The notes beneath the pieces were generated by a model. That model was given only the letters and a program-made list of their open reading frames with translations, had not been told where the DNA came from and made no database searches. A stretch of DNA of 64,000 nucleotides, from NCBI RefSeq assembly GCF_901827155.1, contig NZ_LR594659.1, positions 4,712,001 to 4,776,000 of the forward strand. The letters are read 5' to 3'. Positions within the stretch are counted from its first letter, which is position 1; every line of letters starts with the position of its first letter. This stretch comes from Variovorax sp. PBL-H6. GTDB taxonomy: Bacteria > Pseudomonadota > Gammaproteobacteria > Burkholderiales > Burkholderiaceae_C. The position numbers and the translations under genes are program-made. Below are positions 1 to 10,686 of the stretch, piece after piece.

Positions 1-1
1 C

Positions 2-364
2 AAGCCCTACCTCCAGAATGACACCGTGCCACCCGAAAAGGAGCGCCTGCAGTCGCCCGAGGAGCGCGATGAGCTCAACGGCCTGTACGAGTGCATCCTG
101 TGCGCGAGCTGCTCGACCAGCTGCCCGAGCTTCTGGTGGAACCCGGACAAGTTCGTGGGCCCCGCCGGCCTGCTGCAGGCCTACCGCTTCATCGCAGACA
201 GCCGCGACGAAGCAACGGCCGAGCGCCTGGACAACCTGGAAGACCCGTACCGCCTGTTCCGCTGCCACACGATCATGAACTGCGTGGACGTGTGCCCGAA
301 GAGCCTGAATCCCACCAAGGCCATCGGCAAGATCAAGGAACTGATGGTGCGCCGCGCCATCTAG
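2..364 (+). CDS. sdhB: Succinate dehydrogenase iron-sulfur subunit SdhB, C-terminal part (5' end outside window)
   Basis: This is the C-terminal half of the iron-sulfur subunit of respiratory complex II, which carries electrons from the FAD subunit to ubiquinone at the inner membrane. The frame is open from the window edge. Visible are the [4Fe-4S] ligand motif CILCxxC followed by STSCP, and the second cluster region with Cys in CHTIMNC and VDVCP. The residue before the third cysteine is Ser where E. coli has a non-ligand Cys, so all expected ligands remain. The ending [18 protein letters not shown] tail is typical of the family. sdhE and gltA follow on the same strand. Confidence 0.97.
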   Translation, partial: KPYLQNDTVPPEKERLQSPEERDELNGLYECILCASCSTSCPSFWWNPDKFVGPAGLLQAYRFIADSRDEATAERLDNLEDPYRLFRCHTIMNCVDVCPKSLNPTKAIGKIKELMVRRAI

Positions 365-379
365 CCATTTGCGGACACC

Positions 380-682
380 ATGCAAACGGCCTCCAGCTTC
401 GATCAGCCGATCAGCGAACGCGCGCTGAGCAAGCTCAAGTGGCGCTGCCGGCGCGGCTTGCTCGAAAACGACCTGTTCATCGCCCGTTTCTTCGAGCTGC
501 ACGAGCAAGGTCTGACCTGCGGGCAGGCGCAGGCCATGGAGACATTGATGGACCTGTCGGACAACGATCTGCTCGACCTCTTGCTTCGAAGAAAGGAGCC
601 CGAGCCCGGATGGGCCGGCGCCGAAGTGATCGAACTGTTGCAGCTGATGCGTACCGAGGGCGCGCACCCCCTCTCATCTTGA
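380..682 (+). CDS. sdhE: FAD assembly factor SdhE (succinate dehydrogenase flavinylation)
   Basis: Small soluble protein of 100 residues in the SdhE/YgfY (DUF339) family, which helps attach FAD covalently to SdhA. The signature RGLLEND (the RGxxE motif, about residues 25-31) is intact, followed by the helical bundle ending in the typical LLQLMR stretch. It starts 15 bases after the sdhB stop and ends 23 bases before gltA, so it probably belongs to the sdh transcript. Its position directly after sdhB supports the assignment. Confidence 0.93.
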   Translation: MQTASSFDQPISERALSKLKWRCRRGLLENDLFIARFFELHEQGLTCGQAQAMETLMDLSDNDLLDLLLRRKEPEPGWAGAEVIELLQLMRTEGAHPLSS

Positions 683-705
683 TCATTTTTTGAAAGACAC
701 TCGCA

Positions 706-2016
706 ATGAAAGCATCCGACACCAAAGCCACCCTGTCGTTCAGCAACGGCGGACAAAGCGTCGAGCTGCCGATCTACAAGGGCACGATGGGTCCCGAAGT
801 GATCGACATCCGCAAGCTCTATGCGCAGACCGGCATGTTCACATACGACCCGGGCTTCATGTCGACGGCCTCGTGCGAATCGGCCATCACGTACATCGAC
901 GGCGACAAGGGTGAACTGCTCTACCGCGGCTACCCGATCGAGCAGCTCGCGACCAACTGCGACTTCCTCGAGACCTGTCATCTGCTGTTGTACGGCGAGC
1001 TGCCGAACGAAGGCGAGAAGACTGCGTTCACAAAGCTCGTGACCAACCACACCATGGTCAACGAGCAGATGCAGTTCTTCCTGCGCGGCTTCCGCCGCGA
1101 TGCGCACCCGATGGCCATCATGACCGGCCTGGTGGGCGCGCTGTCGGCCTTCTATCACGACAGCACGGACATCAACAACCCGAAGCACCGCGAAATTGCC
1201 GCGATCCGACTGATCGCGAAGATGCCGACGCTGGTGGCCATGGCCTACAAGTACACCATCGGCCAGCCGTACATGTACCCGAAGAACGATCTCAGCTATG
1301 CGGGCAACTTCCTGCACATGATGTTTGCGACGCCGTGCGAGGAATACAAGGTGAGCCCGGTCCTCGAGCGCGCGCTCGATCGCATCTTCATCCTGCACGC
1401 CGATCACGAGCAGAACGCCTCCACCTCCACAGTGCGCCTGTGCGGATCATCGGGTACCAACCCGTTTGCGGCGATCGCGGCCGGCGTGGCCTGCCTCTGG
1501 GGCCCGGCCCACGGCGGCGCCAACGAGGCGGCGCTCAACATGCTCTACGACATCCAGAAGGCCGGCGGCGTCGACAAGATCGGCGAGTTCATCAAGCAGG
1601 TCAAGGACAAGAGCTCGAACGTGAAGCTGATGGGCTTCGGACACCGCGTGTACAAGAACTACGATCCGCGCGCCAAGCTGATGCAGGAAACCTGCCGCGA
1701 GGTGCTTGGCGAATTGGGCCTGGAGAACGATCCGCTGTTCAAACTGGCCATGGCGCTCGAGAAGATCGCCCTGGAAGACGAATACTTCGTCTCGCGCAAG
1801 CTCTACCCCAACGTGGACTTCTACTCGGGCATCGTGCAGCGGGCAATTGGGATTCCGGTGCCACTGTTCACCGCCATCTTCGCGCTCGCTCGCACGGTCG
1901 GCTGGATCGCCCAACTCAATGAAATGATCGGCGACCCGGAGTACAAGATCGGCCGCCCGCGCCAGCTCTTCGAAGGCTCGCCGAAGCGCGACGTGCAGCC
2001 CCTCGCCAAGCGCTGA
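706..2016 (+). CDS. gltA: Citrate synthase (type II)
   Basis: Condenses acetyl-CoA and oxaloacetate to citrate in the TCA cycle. The 436-residue length fits the hexameric, NADH-sensitive type II enzymes of Proteobacteria. Catalytic residues are visible: His269 in WGPAHGG, His313 in GFGHRVYK and Asp371 in VDFYSG. The ATG at 706 gives the usual N-terminus, with a weak purine-rich ribosome site upstream. The gene follows sdhBE and ends in a strong hairpin terminator at 2038-2061, closing the TCA block. Confidence 0.98.
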   Translation: MKASDTKATLSFSNGGQSVELPIYKGTMGPEVIDIRKLYAQTGMFTYDPGFMSTASCESAITYIDGDKGELLYRGYPIEQLATNCDFLETCHLLLYGELPNEGEKTAFTKLVTNHTMVNEQMQFFLRGFRRDAHPMAIMTGLVGALSAFYHDSTDINNPKHREIAAIRLIAKMPTLVAMAYKYTIGQPYMYPKNDLSYAGNFLHMMFATPCEEYKVSPVLERALDRIFILHADHEQNASTSTVRLCGSSGTNPFAAIAAGVACLWGPAHGGANEAALNMLYDIQKAGGVDKIGEFIKQVKDKSSNVKLMGFGHRVYKNYDPRAKLMQETCREVLGELGLENDPLFKLAMALEKIALEDEYFVSRKLYPNVDFYSGIVQRAIGIPVPLFTAIFALARTVGWIAQLNEMIGDPEYKIGRPRQLFEGSPKRDVQPLAKR

Positions 2017-2037
2017 TCGTTCGCGGCGCTCAGCCTG

Positions 2038-2061
2038 AAAAGCTGCCCTCGGGCAGCTTTT
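2038..2061 (+). terminator. Rho-independent terminator after gltA
   Basis: A perfect 10-bp stem (AAAAGCTGCC paired with GGCAGCTTTT) with loop CTCG lies 21 bases after the gltA stop. The A-rich 5' arm and T-rich 3' arm make it usable on either strand, but here it must end the sdh-gltA transcript because the next gene is also on the plus strand. Confidence 0.88.
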
Positions 2062-2134
2062 CTGCGTTTTGGCTGACAAACGCGTACAGGCGGCGAGCGC
2101 AGGCTGCGAAGCACTTTAACGAAGGAGTACTTTT

Positions 2135-2275
2135 ATGAAGAAGCTTGCCGCATTGATCGCCGTCGCATTCACCCTCGCCGTTCCGCTCCACGGCTGCAAC
2201 ACCTGGAGGGGCGCCGGCCAGGACGTGCAGAAGGCCGGTGAAAAGATGGAAGACTCCTCCAAGAAGCGTCAATAA
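2135..2275 (+). CDS. Entericidin EcnA/B-type small lipoprotein
   Basis: A 46-codon gene with an excellent ribosome site (GAAGGAG at 2121-2127, 7 bases before ATG). The product has a lysine N-terminus, a hydrophobic stretch and a lipobox ending in Cys21 (PLHGC), followed by NTWRGAGQDVQKAGEKMED, the hallmark of the entericidin A/B family. Such proteins are membrane lipoproteins reported as toxin/antidote peptides in enterics, though in Burkholderiales their function is largely untested. An entericidin gene beside the leu cluster is a common arrangement in the order. Only one gene is present here, not a pair. Confidence 0.88.
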   Translation: MKKLAALIAVAFTLAVPLHGCNTWRGAGQDVQKAGEKMEDSSKKRQ

Positions 2276-2309
2276 GCGACCTGGACAAGCATCGCACACC
2301 GGCAATCAT

Positions 2310-2330
2310 GTCATCGCAGTTCGCGATGAC
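2310..2330. promoter_or_regulatory. Inverted repeat upstream of lysR, possible LysR-type operator
   Basis: Arms GTCATCGC and GCGATGAC (8 bp, perfect) flank a 5-base centre. The site contains a T-N11-A core (T2314 to A2326) with dyad symmetry, the form expected of a LysR-type regulator box, and lies 52 bases before the lysR start. It could instead be a weak terminator hairpin for the entericidin gene, but no T-run follows. Confidence 0.45.
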
Positions 2331-2382
2331 CAGGGAATAAAAACAGAGGGACAATAGGGGCCTCCATCTCCATACGAGATGC

Positions 2383-3336
2383 ATGCCCCTTATGTCCTCG
2401 TCCGAACGAAGCTTCGCCCGCCGCATCGACCTCACGTCGCTGCAATTGTTCGTGGCCGTCTGCGAACTCGGCAGCATTGGGCGCGCCGCGGAGCGCGAGT
2501 TCATCGCCGCTTCCGCGATCAGCAAGCGACTGTCGGATCTGGAGACCACTCTCGGCACCCCCCTGCTCTATCGCCACGCGCGCGGTGTCGACTTGACGCC
2601 CGCCGGTGAGAGCCTGTTGCACCATGCGCGCTCCGTGCTCTACAGCCTGGAGAAGATGCAGGGCGAGCTCAGTGAATACGCCGACGGCGTGCGCGGCCAT
2701 GTGCGCGTGCACGCCAACATCTCGGCCATCGTGCAATTCCTGCCCGAGGACCTCGGCGCCTTCACGCGCGAGCACGACGCAATCAAGATCGACCTTGAAG
2801 AACATCTCAGCAGCGAGGTGGTGCGCGCGGTTCACGAGGGCGCGGCCGATCTCGGCATCTGCCACATGCCCGAGGGCACGAACGAGTTGCAGAGCCTGCT
2901 CTATCGCCATGACACCCTGGTGCTGATCGCGCCTGCAGGCCATCCGCTTGCGGGTCGCGGCGCGATCGACTTCGCCGATTCGCTCGCCTTCGACCACGTG
3001 GGCTTGCACACCAACAGTTCGATCTACGTCGCGATGCACCAGGCTGCGCTGGCCGCAGGCCGCACCATCAAGCTGCGCATCCATGTCACCGGGCTGGACG
3101 CGATGTGCCGGATGATCGAGAACGGCCTGGGTGTTGGCGTGATGCCGCAACGCGCCTTCGAGCTGATGCAGGGCGGGATCGGTCGCGGCCTGCGCAGCAT
3201 CGCGCTCGAGGATGCCTGGGCCGCACGCGAGATCCGGCTCGTGGCACGCGACTTCTCCACACTCCCCGTCGCAGCCCGCACCCTGGTCAAGCACCTGCAG
3301 GCGCCCGAGGCGGCAGCTGATCCGCTGGCGGCCTGA
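2383..3336 (+). CDS. LysR-family transcriptional regulator
   Basis: A 317-residue DNA-binding regulator. The N-terminal winged helix-turn-helix (about residues 11-70) shows the family pattern, with [28 protein letters not shown], and [12 protein letters not shown]. The remainder is a periplasmic-binding-protein-like effector domain (about 95-305). It lies 45 bases before leuC on the same strand, and an inverted repeat with LysR-box form sits upstream. Location suggests a role near leuCDB, but the effector and targets cannot be read from sequence. ATG 2392 is an alternative start. Confidence 0.9.
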   Translation: MPLMSSSERSFARRIDLTSLQLFVAVCELGSIGRAAEREFIAASAISKRLSDLETTLGTPLLYRHARGVDLTPAGESLLHHARSVLYSLEKMQGELSEYADGVRGHVRVHANISAIVQFLPEDLGAFTREHDAIKIDLEEHLSSEVVRAVHEGAADLGICHMPEGTNELQSLLYRHDTLVLIAPAGHPLAGRGAIDFADSLAFDHVGLHTNSSIYVAMHQAALAAGRTIKLRIHVTGLDAMCRMIENGLGVGVMPQRAFELMQGGIGRGLRSIALEDAWAAREIRLVARDFSTLPVAARTLVKHLQAPEAAADPLAA

Positions 3337-3381
3337 CGCCGGCCGACAAACAGTTTCATCCCCACGAAAGAGACCATCACC

Positions 3382-4803
3382 ATGGCACGCACGCTCTACG
3401 ACAAGCTTTGGGACGAACACGTCGTCCATACCGAGGAAGACGGCACCTCGATCCTGTACATCGATCGCCATCTGGTCCACGAAGTGACCAGCCCACAGGC
3501 CTTCGAAGGGCTGCGCGAGGCAGGTCGCAAGCTGTGGCGCATCAGCTCTGTGGTCGCGACTGCCGACCACAACACGCCCACCACGCATTGGGAGCGCGGC
3601 TACGATGGCATTGCCGACCCGATCAGCAAGGAACAGATCACCACCCTCGACAGCAACATCCGGGAGTTCGGCGCCGCCGCCTTCTTCCCCTTCCTGAGCA
3701 AGCGTCAGGGCATCGTCCACGTGATCGGACCCGAGTCGGGCGCCACGCTGCCTGGCATGACGGTCGTGTGCGGCGATTCGCACACTTCGACGCACGGCGC
3801 GTTCGGTGCGCTGGCGCACGGCATCGGCACCAGCGAGGTCGAGCACGTGATGGCCACGCAGACGCTGTTGGCAAGGAAAGCCAAGAACCTGCTCGTGAAA
3901 GTCGAGGGCAAGCTCGCAGCTGGCTGCACCGCCAAGGACATCGTGCTGGCCATCATCGGCCGCATCGGCACCGCGGGGGGCACCGGCTACACCATCGAGT
4001 TCGCCGGCTCGGCAATCCGCGATCTCAGCATGGAAGGCCGCATGACGGTCTGCAACATGGCGATCGAGGCCGGCGCGCGCGCCGGCCTGGTGGGGGTGGA
4101 CGAGAAAACCATCGCCTATGTCAAGGGCCGGCCCATGGCGCCCGCCGGCGTCGAATGGGACCAGGCGGTCGAATACTGGAAGACGCTGCAGTCCGACCCG
4201 GGCGCGCACTTCGACACCGTGGTCGAGCTCGACGCGACGCAAATCAGGCCGCAGGTCACCTGGGGCACCTCGCCCGAGATGGTGGTACCGGTGGACGGCC
4301 GCGTGCCGGACCCCGACAAGGAGAAGGACGCCAGCAAGCGCGGCGCCATCGAGCGCGCCCTGAGCTACATGGGCCTGGAGCCGAACAAGGCGATGAACGA
4401 CATCTTCATCGACAAGGTCTTCATCGGCTCCTGCACCAACAGCCGCATCGAGGACATGCGCGAGGCCGCAGCCATGGTCAAGAAGCTGGGCCAGAAGGTC
4501 GCGAAGAACGTCAAGCTTGCGATGGTCGTGCCTGGCTCCGGCCTTGTGAAGGAACAGGCCGAGCGCGAGGGCCTGGATCAGATCTTCAAGGCCGCTGGCT
4601 TCGAATGGCGCGAGCCCGGCTGCTCCATGTGCCTGGCGATGAACGCCGATCGGCTGGAGCCCGGCGAGCGCTGCGCCTCGACCAGCAATCGCAACTTCGA
4701 AGGCCGGCAGGGCGCCGGCGGCCGAACCCATCTCGTGAGTCCCGCCATGGCTGCTGCGGCCGCGGTGCACGGCCACTTCGTCGATGTCCGCCAATTCGCC
4801 TGA
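3382..4803 (+). CDS. leuC: 3-isopropylmalate dehydratase large subunit
   Basis: With LeuD it isomerises 2-isopropylmalate to 3-isopropylmalate in leucine biosynthesis. The 473 residues match the bacterial LeuC family of the aconitase superfamily. The [4Fe-4S] ligands are present as Cys351 (GSCTNSR) and Cys414/Cys417 (PGCSMC), and [13 protein letters not shown] marks the substrate region. It is followed by leuD after 12 bases and leuB after that, an operon for three consecutive enzymes of the pathway; leuA is not in the window. Confidence 0.98.
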   Translation: MARTLYDKLWDEHVVHTEEDGTSILYIDRHLVHEVTSPQAFEGLREAGRKLWRISSVVATADHNTPTTHWERGYDGIADPISKEQITTLDSNIREFGAAAFFPFLSKRQGIVHVIGPESGATLPGMTVVCGDSHTSTHGAFGALAHGIGTSEVEHVMATQTLLARKAKNLLVKVEGKLAAGCTAKDIVLAIIGRIGTAGGTGYTIEFAGSAIRDLSMEGRMTVCNMAIEAGARAGLVGVDEKTIAYVKGRPMAPAGVEWDQAVEYWKTLQSDPGAHFDTVVELDATQIRPQVTWGTSPEMVVPVDGRVPDPDKEKDASKRGAIERALSYMGLEPNKAMNDIFIDKVFIGSCTNSRIEDMREAAAMVKKLGQKVAKNVKLAMVVPGSGLVKEQAEREGLDQIFKAAGFEWREPGCSMCLAMNADRLEPGERCASTSNRNFEGRQGAGGRTHLVSPAMAAAAAVHGHFVDVRQFA

Positions 4804-4815
4804 GGAGTCAAGATC

Positions 4816-5466
4816 ATGCAGAAATTCACCGTCCACAAGGGTCTCGTGGCACCGATGGACCGCGAAAACGTCGACACCGACGCCATCATTCCCAAGCAGT
4901 TCCTGAAGTCGATCAGGAAGACCGGCTTCGGGCCCAACCTGTTCGACGCCTGGCGCTACCTCGATCCGGGCGAGCCGGGCCAGGACCCGGCTTCGCGCAA
5001 GCCCAACCCCGAGTTTGTGCTCAACCAGCCACGCTATGCGGGTGCCTCCATCCTGCTGGCCCGCCAGAACTTCGGCTGCGGCTCCTCGCGCGAGCACGCG
5101 CCGTGGGCGCTCGACCAGTACGGCTTTCGCGCCATCATCGCGCCAAGCTATGCGGACATTTTCTTCAACAACAGCTTCAAGAACGGGCTGTTGCCGATCG
5201 TGTTGTCCGAGTCGCAGGTGGCCCAGCTCTTCGACGAGACCTTCGCCTTCCCGGGCTACAGCCTGACCATCGACCTCGATCGTCAGGTCGTGATCAAGCC
5301 CGACGGCAGCGAGATCGCCTTCGAGGTCCAGGCCTTCCGCAAGTACTGCCTGATCAACGGCCTGGACGACATCGGACTGACCTTGCGGCACAAAGACAAG
5401 ATTCAGGCCTTCGAGGCGGAGCGCCTGGCCCGCAAGCCCTGGCTGGCGCACCAGCTGATCGCCTGA
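4816..5466 (+). CDS. leuD: 3-isopropylmalate dehydratase small subunit
   Basis: Small swivel-domain subunit of isopropylmalate isomerase, 216 residues, partner of the upstream LeuC. Typical features are the N-terminal [30 protein letters not shown] stretch and the conserved [13 protein letters not shown] loop near the active site. The start is supported by GAGG at 4803-4806 upstream of ATG 4816. It is co-directional with and tightly spaced to leuC and leuB. Confidence 0.98.
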   Translation: MQKFTVHKGLVAPMDRENVDTDAIIPKQFLKSIRKTGFGPNLFDAWRYLDPGEPGQDPASRKPNPEFVLNQPRYAGASILLARQNFGCGSSREHAPWALDQYGFRAIIAPSYADIFFNNSFKNGLLPIVLSESQVAQLFDETFAFPGYSLTIDLDRQVVIKPDGSEIAFEVQAFRKYCLINGLDDIGLTLRHKDKIQAFEAERLARKPWLAHQLIA

Positions 5467-5495
5467 CGTTCTTCCATTCTTTCCAGAACAACCTC

Positions 5496-6584
5496 ATGAA
5501 AATCGCAGTACTTCCCGGTGACGGCATCGGCACCGAAATCGTCGCCGAGGCCATCCGCGTGCTGGACACGCTGGATCTGTCCTTCGAGATGGAAACAGCC
5601 CTGGTCGGCGGCGCGGCCTATGAAGCCCACGGGCATCCGCTGCCCGAATCCACGCTCAAGCTGGCCAAGGAGGCTGACGCGGTGTTGTTCGGCGCCGTCG
5701 GCGACTGGAAATACGACAAGCTGGAGCGGTCGCTGCGGCCCGAGCAGGCCATCCTCGGCCTGCGCAAGAACCTGGGCCTGTTTGCCAACTTCCGCCCGGC
5801 GATCTGCTACGAGCAACTCGTCGACGCCTCCAGCCTCAAGCCCGAGCTGATCGCGGGCCTGGACATCCTGATCATCCGCGAGCTCACCGGCGACATCTAC
5901 TTCGGCCAGCCTCGGGGCCGCCGCACCGCGCCAGACGGCCATTTCCCGGGCGCCGAGGAGGCCTTCGACACGATGCGCTATTCACGACCGGAGATCGAGC
6001 GCATCGCTCATGTCGCCTTCCAGGCCGCACGCAAGCGCAGCAAGCGGGTGACCAGCGTGGACAAGGCCAACGTGCTGGAGACCTTCCAGCTCTGGAAGGA
6101 CGTGGTGAGCGAGGTAGGCAAGGAATACCCGGACGTCGAACTCGACCACATGTACGTGGACAACGCCGCGATGCAGCTGGTCAAGGCGCCCAAGAAGTTC
6201 GACGTGGTGGTCACGGGCAACATGTTCGGCGACATCCTCTCCGACGAGGCGGCCATGCTGACCGGCTCCATCGGAATGCTTCCCTCGGCCTCGCTCAATG
6301 CCAGCGACCAGGGCCTCTACGAGCCCAGCCACGGCAGCGCACCCGACATTGCGGGCAAAGGGGTCGCCAATCCTTTGGCTACAATCCTGTCCGCTGCCAT
6401 GATGCTCCGCTTCTCCCTGAACCAAGCCGAGGCTGCCGACCGGATCGAGTCGGCGGTCAAGCACGTGCTGGCGCAGGGCCTGCGGACCACAGACATCTGG
6501 TCGGAGGGCACGACCAAGGTCGGCACGCGCGAGATGGGCGACGCCGTGGTGGCAGCCATCACCAAAAAGACGATTACCGGCTAA
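5496..6584 (+). CDS. leuB: 3-isopropylmalate dehydrogenase
   Basis: NAD-dependent oxidative decarboxylation of 3-isopropylmalate, third step of the leucine branch. The ATG at 5496 gives the canonical start [15 protein letters not shown]; the same frame is open far upstream inside leuCD but that part is not protein-like. The product has 362 residues with the metal/substrate motifs of the isocitrate/isopropylmalate dehydrogenase family, including [21 protein letters not shown] and [14 protein letters not shown] perfect hairpin at 6610-6629 follows the stop. Confidence 0.98.
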   Translation: MKIAVLPGDGIGTEIVAEAIRVLDTLDLSFEMETALVGGAAYEAHGHPLPESTLKLAKEADAVLFGAVGDWKYDKLERSLRPEQAILGLRKNLGLFANFRPAICYEQLVDASSLKPELIAGLDILIIRELTGDIYFGQPRGRRTAPDGHFPGAEEAFDTMRYSRPEIERIAHVAFQAARKRSKRVTSVDKANVLETFQLWKDVVSEVGKEYPDVELDHMYVDNAAMQLVKAPKKFDVVVTGNMFGDILSDEAAMLTGSIGMLPSASLNASDQGLYEPSHGSAPDIAGKGVANPLATILSAAMMLRFSLNQAEAADRIESAVKHVLAQGLRTTDIWSEGTTKVGTREMGDAVVAAITKKTITG

Positions 6585-6609
6585 CCGCAGCCCGTTTCGT
6601 CATGCCCTT

Positions 6610-6629
6610 CCCGGCTCTGACGAGCCGGG
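6610..6629. repeat. Hairpin between leuB and asd
   Basis: CCCGGCTC pairs with GAGCCGGG across a 4-base loop (TGAC). It is followed by an A-run and then, about 10 bases later, a T-rich stretch. It could be an inefficient terminator or an RNA end-protecting hairpin separating leuCDB from asd. The immediate 3' flank is not a T-run, so termination is uncertain. Confidence 0.5.
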
Positions 6630-6673
6630 CCCAAAAAAGACGACTTTCTTTTTTTCACAAGGGCACACTGAAA

Positions 6674-7816
6674 ATGGCGAACGCAACTCAACCTCTGGTC
6701 GGTCTCGTCGGCTGGCGCGGCATGGTCGGCTCGGTCCTGATGGACCGCATGCAGGCTGAAGGCGACTTTGACCTGATCGAGCCGCTGTTCTTCTCCACTT
6801 CCAATGCCGGCGGCAAGGCCCCGGCGATGGCGAAGAACGAGACCACCCTGAAGGACGCGAACGACATCGAGGCGCTCAGGAAGTGCGACATCGTCATCAC
6901 GGCTCAGGGCGGCGACTACACCAGCGCGGTCTTCCCCAAGCTGCGCTCCGCGGGCTGGAACGGCCACTGGATCGACGCGGCCTCCACCTTGCGCATGAAC
7001 GATGACGCCATCATCGTGCTCGACCCGGTGAACCTGCCGGTGATCCAGAAGGCGCTCGCCAAGGGCGGCAAGAATTGGATCGGCGGCAACTGCACGGTCA
7101 GCTGCATGCTGATGGGCGTGGGCGCCCTTTACAAGGCCGGGCTGGTCGAGTGGATGACCAGCATGACCTACCAGGCCGCCTCGGGCGGCGGTGCGCAGCA
7201 CATGCGTGAACTGCTTACACAGTTCGGCACCCTTCATGGCGAGGTGCGCGCGCTGCTGGATGACCCGAAGTCGGCCATTCTCGAGATCGACCGCAAGGTG
7301 CTGGGCCGCCAGCAGTCCCTGAGCCGCGGCGAGACCGCCAACTTCGGCGTGCCGCTGGGTGGCAGTCTCATCCCCTGGATCGACAAGGACCTGGGTGACG
7401 GCACCAGCAAGGAAGAATGGAAGGCCGGCGCCGAGACCAACAAGATTCTCGGCCAGGGCGCCGCCTTCGGAACTGCCGCCACACCGGTCGACGGCTTCTG
7501 CGTGCGCGTCGGCGCGATGCGCTGCCACAGCCAGGCGCTGACCTTCAAGCTCAAGAAGAATGTGCCGTTGGCGGACGTCGAGGCGCTGATCGCCAACGAC
7601 AACCCCTGGGCCAAGGTTGTGCCTAATACCCGCGAAGCCACGATTCAGCACCTGACGCCAGTCGCAGTGACCGGCACGATGGATATCCCTGTCGGTCGCT
7701 TGCGCAAGCTTGCAATGGGGCCGGAATACCTGGGCGCCTTCACCATCGGCGATCAGTTGCTATGGGGAGCCGCAGAACCGCTGCGTCGCATACTGCGGAT
7801 CCTGCTCGACGCCTGA
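6674..7816 (+). CDS. asd: Aspartate-semialdehyde dehydrogenase
   Basis: Reduces aspartyl phosphate to aspartate semialdehyde with NADPH, feeding lysine, methionine, threonine and peptidoglycan precursors. The chosen ATG 6674 gives [20 protein letters not shown] with the Rossmann glycine motif; the frame opens earlier (6602) but that stretch contains the hairpin and is unlike the family. At 380 residues it is the long proteobacterial form. Catalytic Cys140 is in GGNCTVS and the partner His in MRCHSQALT. It follows leuB, a common Burkholderiales order. Confidence 0.96.
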   Translation: MANATQPLVGLVGWRGMVGSVLMDRMQAEGDFDLIEPLFFSTSNAGGKAPAMAKNETTLKDANDIEALRKCDIVITAQGGDYTSAVFPKLRSAGWNGHWIDAASTLRMNDDAIIVLDPVNLPVIQKALAKGGKNWIGGNCTVSCMLMGVGALYKAGLVEWMTSMTYQAASGGGAQHMRELLTQFGTLHGEVRALLDDPKSAILEIDRKVLGRQQSLSRGETANFGVPLGGSLIPWIDKDLGDGTSKEEWKAGAETNKILGQGAAFGTAATPVDGFCVRVGAMRCHSQALTFKLKKNVPLADVEALIANDNPWAKVVPNTREATIQHLTPVAVTGTMDIPVGRLRKLAMGPEYLGAFTIGDQLLWGAAEPLRRILRILLDA

Positions 7817-7978
7817 GGCGGCGCTGGGAGGTCCGGGCGCCCAACGTTGCGACACTGCAACGGTAAAAAGGCGCCGAAGTTGGCGCGCACTGGGTAGAGA
7901 AGGCCTGTCGCCTTGTCAGTGCAGGGTGATGATGTTAACGTCCTCTTACATTTTTGGGCCACGCTCGCCCCTACCAGC

Positions 7979-10663
7979 ATGACACGTCACCAGTTGCCTG
8001 CGGCTCGACTCCCGGCCAGTCGCCCGACCTCGCGCTTTCCTGCCCGCGGCCAGCTCTCCCTTCTCAGTACGGCGGTGGCTTTCGGGCTGGGGCTGGTGAG
8101 TGTCGATGCCGCGGCGCTGGCGCTCGGTCGGCTCAATGTGCAGTCGGCATTGGGCGAGCCGCTGCGGGCCGAGATCGAAGTCACCGAAATCACTTCGGCC
8201 GAAGCCGACGGGCTCAAGGTCAGCATCGCCTCCGCCGCGGCCTTCAATGCCGCCGGCGTGCCCTATAACCCGGCGCTGGCCGATGTGAGAACCAGCCTGC
8301 AGCGGCGGGCCGACGGGCGCTATGTGGTGCGTCTCACAAGCAGCCGCATGCTGAGCGAGCCCTTCATCGACCTGCTGGTCGAGGCCAACTGGAATTCTGG
8401 CCGAATCGTGCGCGATTACACGGTGCTGCTGGATCCGCCAAGAACCCGCACCGCCACCGCAACCGCGCCCATTGCACCCACCGCACCGCAAATCAGCGTG
8501 GCCCCCGCACCGCGCAGCGCCCCGGTGGTCACGCAGCCGTCTCCGCGCCGCGCGCCTGCTGCCGCCGTAGCCGCTCCGGCAGCGTCATTGGAGAGCGAGC
8601 GCAGCGTGCGCACCGGCTCAGGAGACCAACAGGTGACGGTCCGGCCCGGCGATACCGCGAGCAAGATCGCGGGTATCTACAAGCCGGCCGATGTATCGCT
8701 GGATCAGATGTTGGTGGCCCTCCTGCGAGCCAACCCCAGTGCCTTCATTGGCGGCAACGTCAATCGAATGAAGGCCGGCGCCGTGCTCGATGTGCCGAGC
8801 GCAGCTCAGGCGGGCGCTGTTCCCGGCGACGAGGCCAAGCGCACGGTAACGGCGCAAAGCCGCGATTTCGGCGACTACCGCCGCCGCTTGGCCGAAAATG
8901 CCCCGGGTTCACAGGTCGCCGAGGCCGACCGGCAGGCCAAAGGCCAATTGCAGGCCAATGTCGAGGACCGGAACGCCGCAAACGCCGCAGCCGACAAGCT
9001 GCGCGTCACCCAGGGTGGTGCGGGCCGGCAAACCGAGGAGCAGTTGGCCCGGAGCCGCCAAGCCCAGGACAGCAGCACACGCGTTGCCGAACTGTCGAAG
9101 AACATCGCCGAACTGAACAAGCTGCAAGCCGCAAGCGGCAGCCCGCCCGCTACCGGAAGCACGGCACAAGGAGCTGCGCCTGCAGCCGCTTCGACCGCAC
9201 CCGCCACCCCGGCACCGGCTCCAGCGCCGGCACCTGGCGCCGTGGCGGCCACCGCGAGTCCGGTGGCGCCCGCGCTGCCGGCGGCGCTTGCACCTGCAGC
9301 GAACGCGCAGATGGCGCCCACGGCCGCACCTGCGCTCGCGCCCGGGGCAGCAGCTTCCGCCGCCGCAGCAGGACCCGCAGCACCCGCCCCTGCCGCGGTT
9401 CCGGCCTCGGCGTCGACCGCTGCCAAGGGCCCAGCGCCAGCCCCTGCTCCCGCCCCCGGTTTCTTCGACGAACTGCTCGCGAACCCGCTGATCCTCGCCG
9501 GCGCCGCGCTGATTGCGCTGCTGGTCGGCTTCCTGTTGTACCGCGTCCTCGGCCGCAAGCGTCGCGAAGCCGGCGAAAGCGTGTTCCTCGAGAGCCGCAT
9601 CCCCAGGGATTCGTTCTTCGGTGCCAGCGGCGGCGAGTCTGTGGACACGAAGAACCGGGGCAATTCGGTTGTCTCCTCTCTGTCTTATTCGCCGAGCCAG
9701 CTCGACGCCGGCGATGTCGATCCCGTCGCCGAGGCCGACGTCTACCTGGCCTACGGCCGCGACCTGCAGGCCGAGGAAATCCTGCGCGAAGCCCTGCGCG
9801 TCACGCCCGAGCGCACCGCCATCCACCTCAAGCTCCTCGAGATCCACGCCAAGCGACGCGATCTGCGCGCCTACGAGGCACTCGCGTCGGACGTGCACAA
9901 GCTGACCGGCGGCACCGGCAGCGACTGGAACCGGGTGGCGGACATGGGCAAGGAGCTGGATCCTGGCAATCCGTTGTACGAATTCGAGGGCCGGAACGTC
10001 ACTTCGGCGGAAGCCGCCGCCTTCGCCGGCACCCTGGCTGCCGCAACGGCGGCGCCTGCAGCGCCATCTGCTGCACCGGCGGCAGCTCCGGTGGTCGCCG
10101 CGCCGCCTCCGGCTTTCGTGCCTTCGGTCGCCCCGCTGGATTTCGACCTGGACCTGAGCAAGCCACCTGCGCCCGCTCCCGTCAGCGCCAGCTTGCCGCA
10201 ATTGCACGCCCAGGTGCCCGCGCCGGCGCCGCGTACGACGCTGACGAATGGAAGCCATTCAGGGCCTGCCGCCCCGAGCGCCAAGCTCGACCTGCACAAC
10301 GATTTCGACACGGCCCCCGGCTTTCTCGAGCCGACGACGGTGCGCGCCCCTTTGACCTCGAACGAAGACATGACCCAGCCGGCAACCCTGCGTGCCGGCC
10401 TGCCGGGCGACTCGGGCTTTATCGAGTTCGACATGAGCTCCCTGGCCGGCTTGCGCGCACCCGCCGACACCGAGCGCGGCCGTCTGGAGCCCCTGGCCGA
10501 AGAAGGCGGCGACAGCCCGCATGCCATCAAGTTGTCGTTGGCGCGCGAACTGAAGGCGCTCGGTGATGTCGAAGGAGCCCGCTCGCTGGTCGAGGAAGTG
10601 GCCGCCGAGGGTTCGGGCGATGTGAAGGCCGAAGCGAAGCAACTGCTCGGCCAATTGCGCTGA
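7979..10663 (+). CDS. fimV: FimV/HubP-family polar peptidoglycan-binding membrane protein
   Basis: An 894-residue scaffold of the FimV/HubP family, linked in other bacteria to type IV pilus assembly and cell-pole organisation. Domains in order: an N-terminal segment with a hydrophobic export signal (about 20-45) and the conserved FimV N-domain (LGRLNVQSALGEPLRAEIE); a LysM-type peptidoglycan-binding module (about 220-275); a coiled coil; a long Ala/Pro linker; one membrane helix (about 502-524); an acidic cytoplasmic part with TPR-like repeats (about 580-690); and the FimV C-terminal helix pair (about 847-894). ATG 7979 is preferred; GTG 7913 is possible. No strong ribosome site is visible. 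Confidence 0.9.
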   Translation: MTRHQLPAARLPASRPTSRFPARGQLSLLSTAVAFGLGLVSVDAAALALGRLNVQSALGEPLRAEIEVTEITSAEADGLKVSIASAAAFNAAGVPYNPALADVRTSLQRRADGRYVVRLTSSRMLSEPFIDLLVEANWNSGRIVRDYTVLLDPPRTRTATATAPIAPTAPQISVAPAPRSAPVVTQPSPRRAPAAAVAAPAASLESERSVRTGSGDQQVTVRPGDTASKIAGIYKPADVSLDQMLVALLRANPSAFIGGNVNRMKAGAVLDVPSAAQAGAVPGDEAKRTVTAQSRDFGDYRRRLAENAPGSQVAEADRQAKGQLQANVEDRNAANAAADKLRVTQGGAGRQTEEQLARSRQAQDSSTRVAELSKNIAELNKLQAASGSPPATGSTAQGAAPAAASTAPATPAPAPAPAPGAVAATASPVAPALPAALAPAANAQMAPTAAPALAPGAAASAAAAGPAAPAPAAVPASASTAAKGPAPAPAPAPGFFDELLANPLILAGAALIALLVGFLLYRVLGRKRREAGESVFLESRIPRDSFFGASGGESVDTKNRGNSVVSSLSYSPSQLDAGDVDPVAEADVYLAYGRDLQAEEILREALRVTPERTAIHLKLLEIHAKRRDLRAYEALASDVHKLTGGTGSDWNRVADMGKELDPGNPLYEFEGRNVTSAEAAAFAGTLAAATAAPAAPSAAPAAAPVVAAPPPAFVPSVAPLDFDLDLSKPPAPAPVSASLPQLHAQVPAPAPRTTLTNGSHSGPAAPSAKLDLHNDFDTAPGFLEPTTVRAPLTSNEDMTQPATLRAGLPGDSGFIEFDMSSLAGLRAPADTERGRLEPLAEEGGDSPHAIKLSLARELKALGDVEGARSLVEEVAAEGSGDVKAEAKQLLGQLR

Positions 10664-10686
10664 GCGGCGCTGGCGCCGATCCCCCA

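Noticed and set aside
2311..5451. Very long open frame on the minus strand (over 1000 codons)
   Set aside because: It is antisense to lysR, leuC and leuD, whose proteins are clearly conserved. Long antisense frames are common in GC-rich coding DNA.
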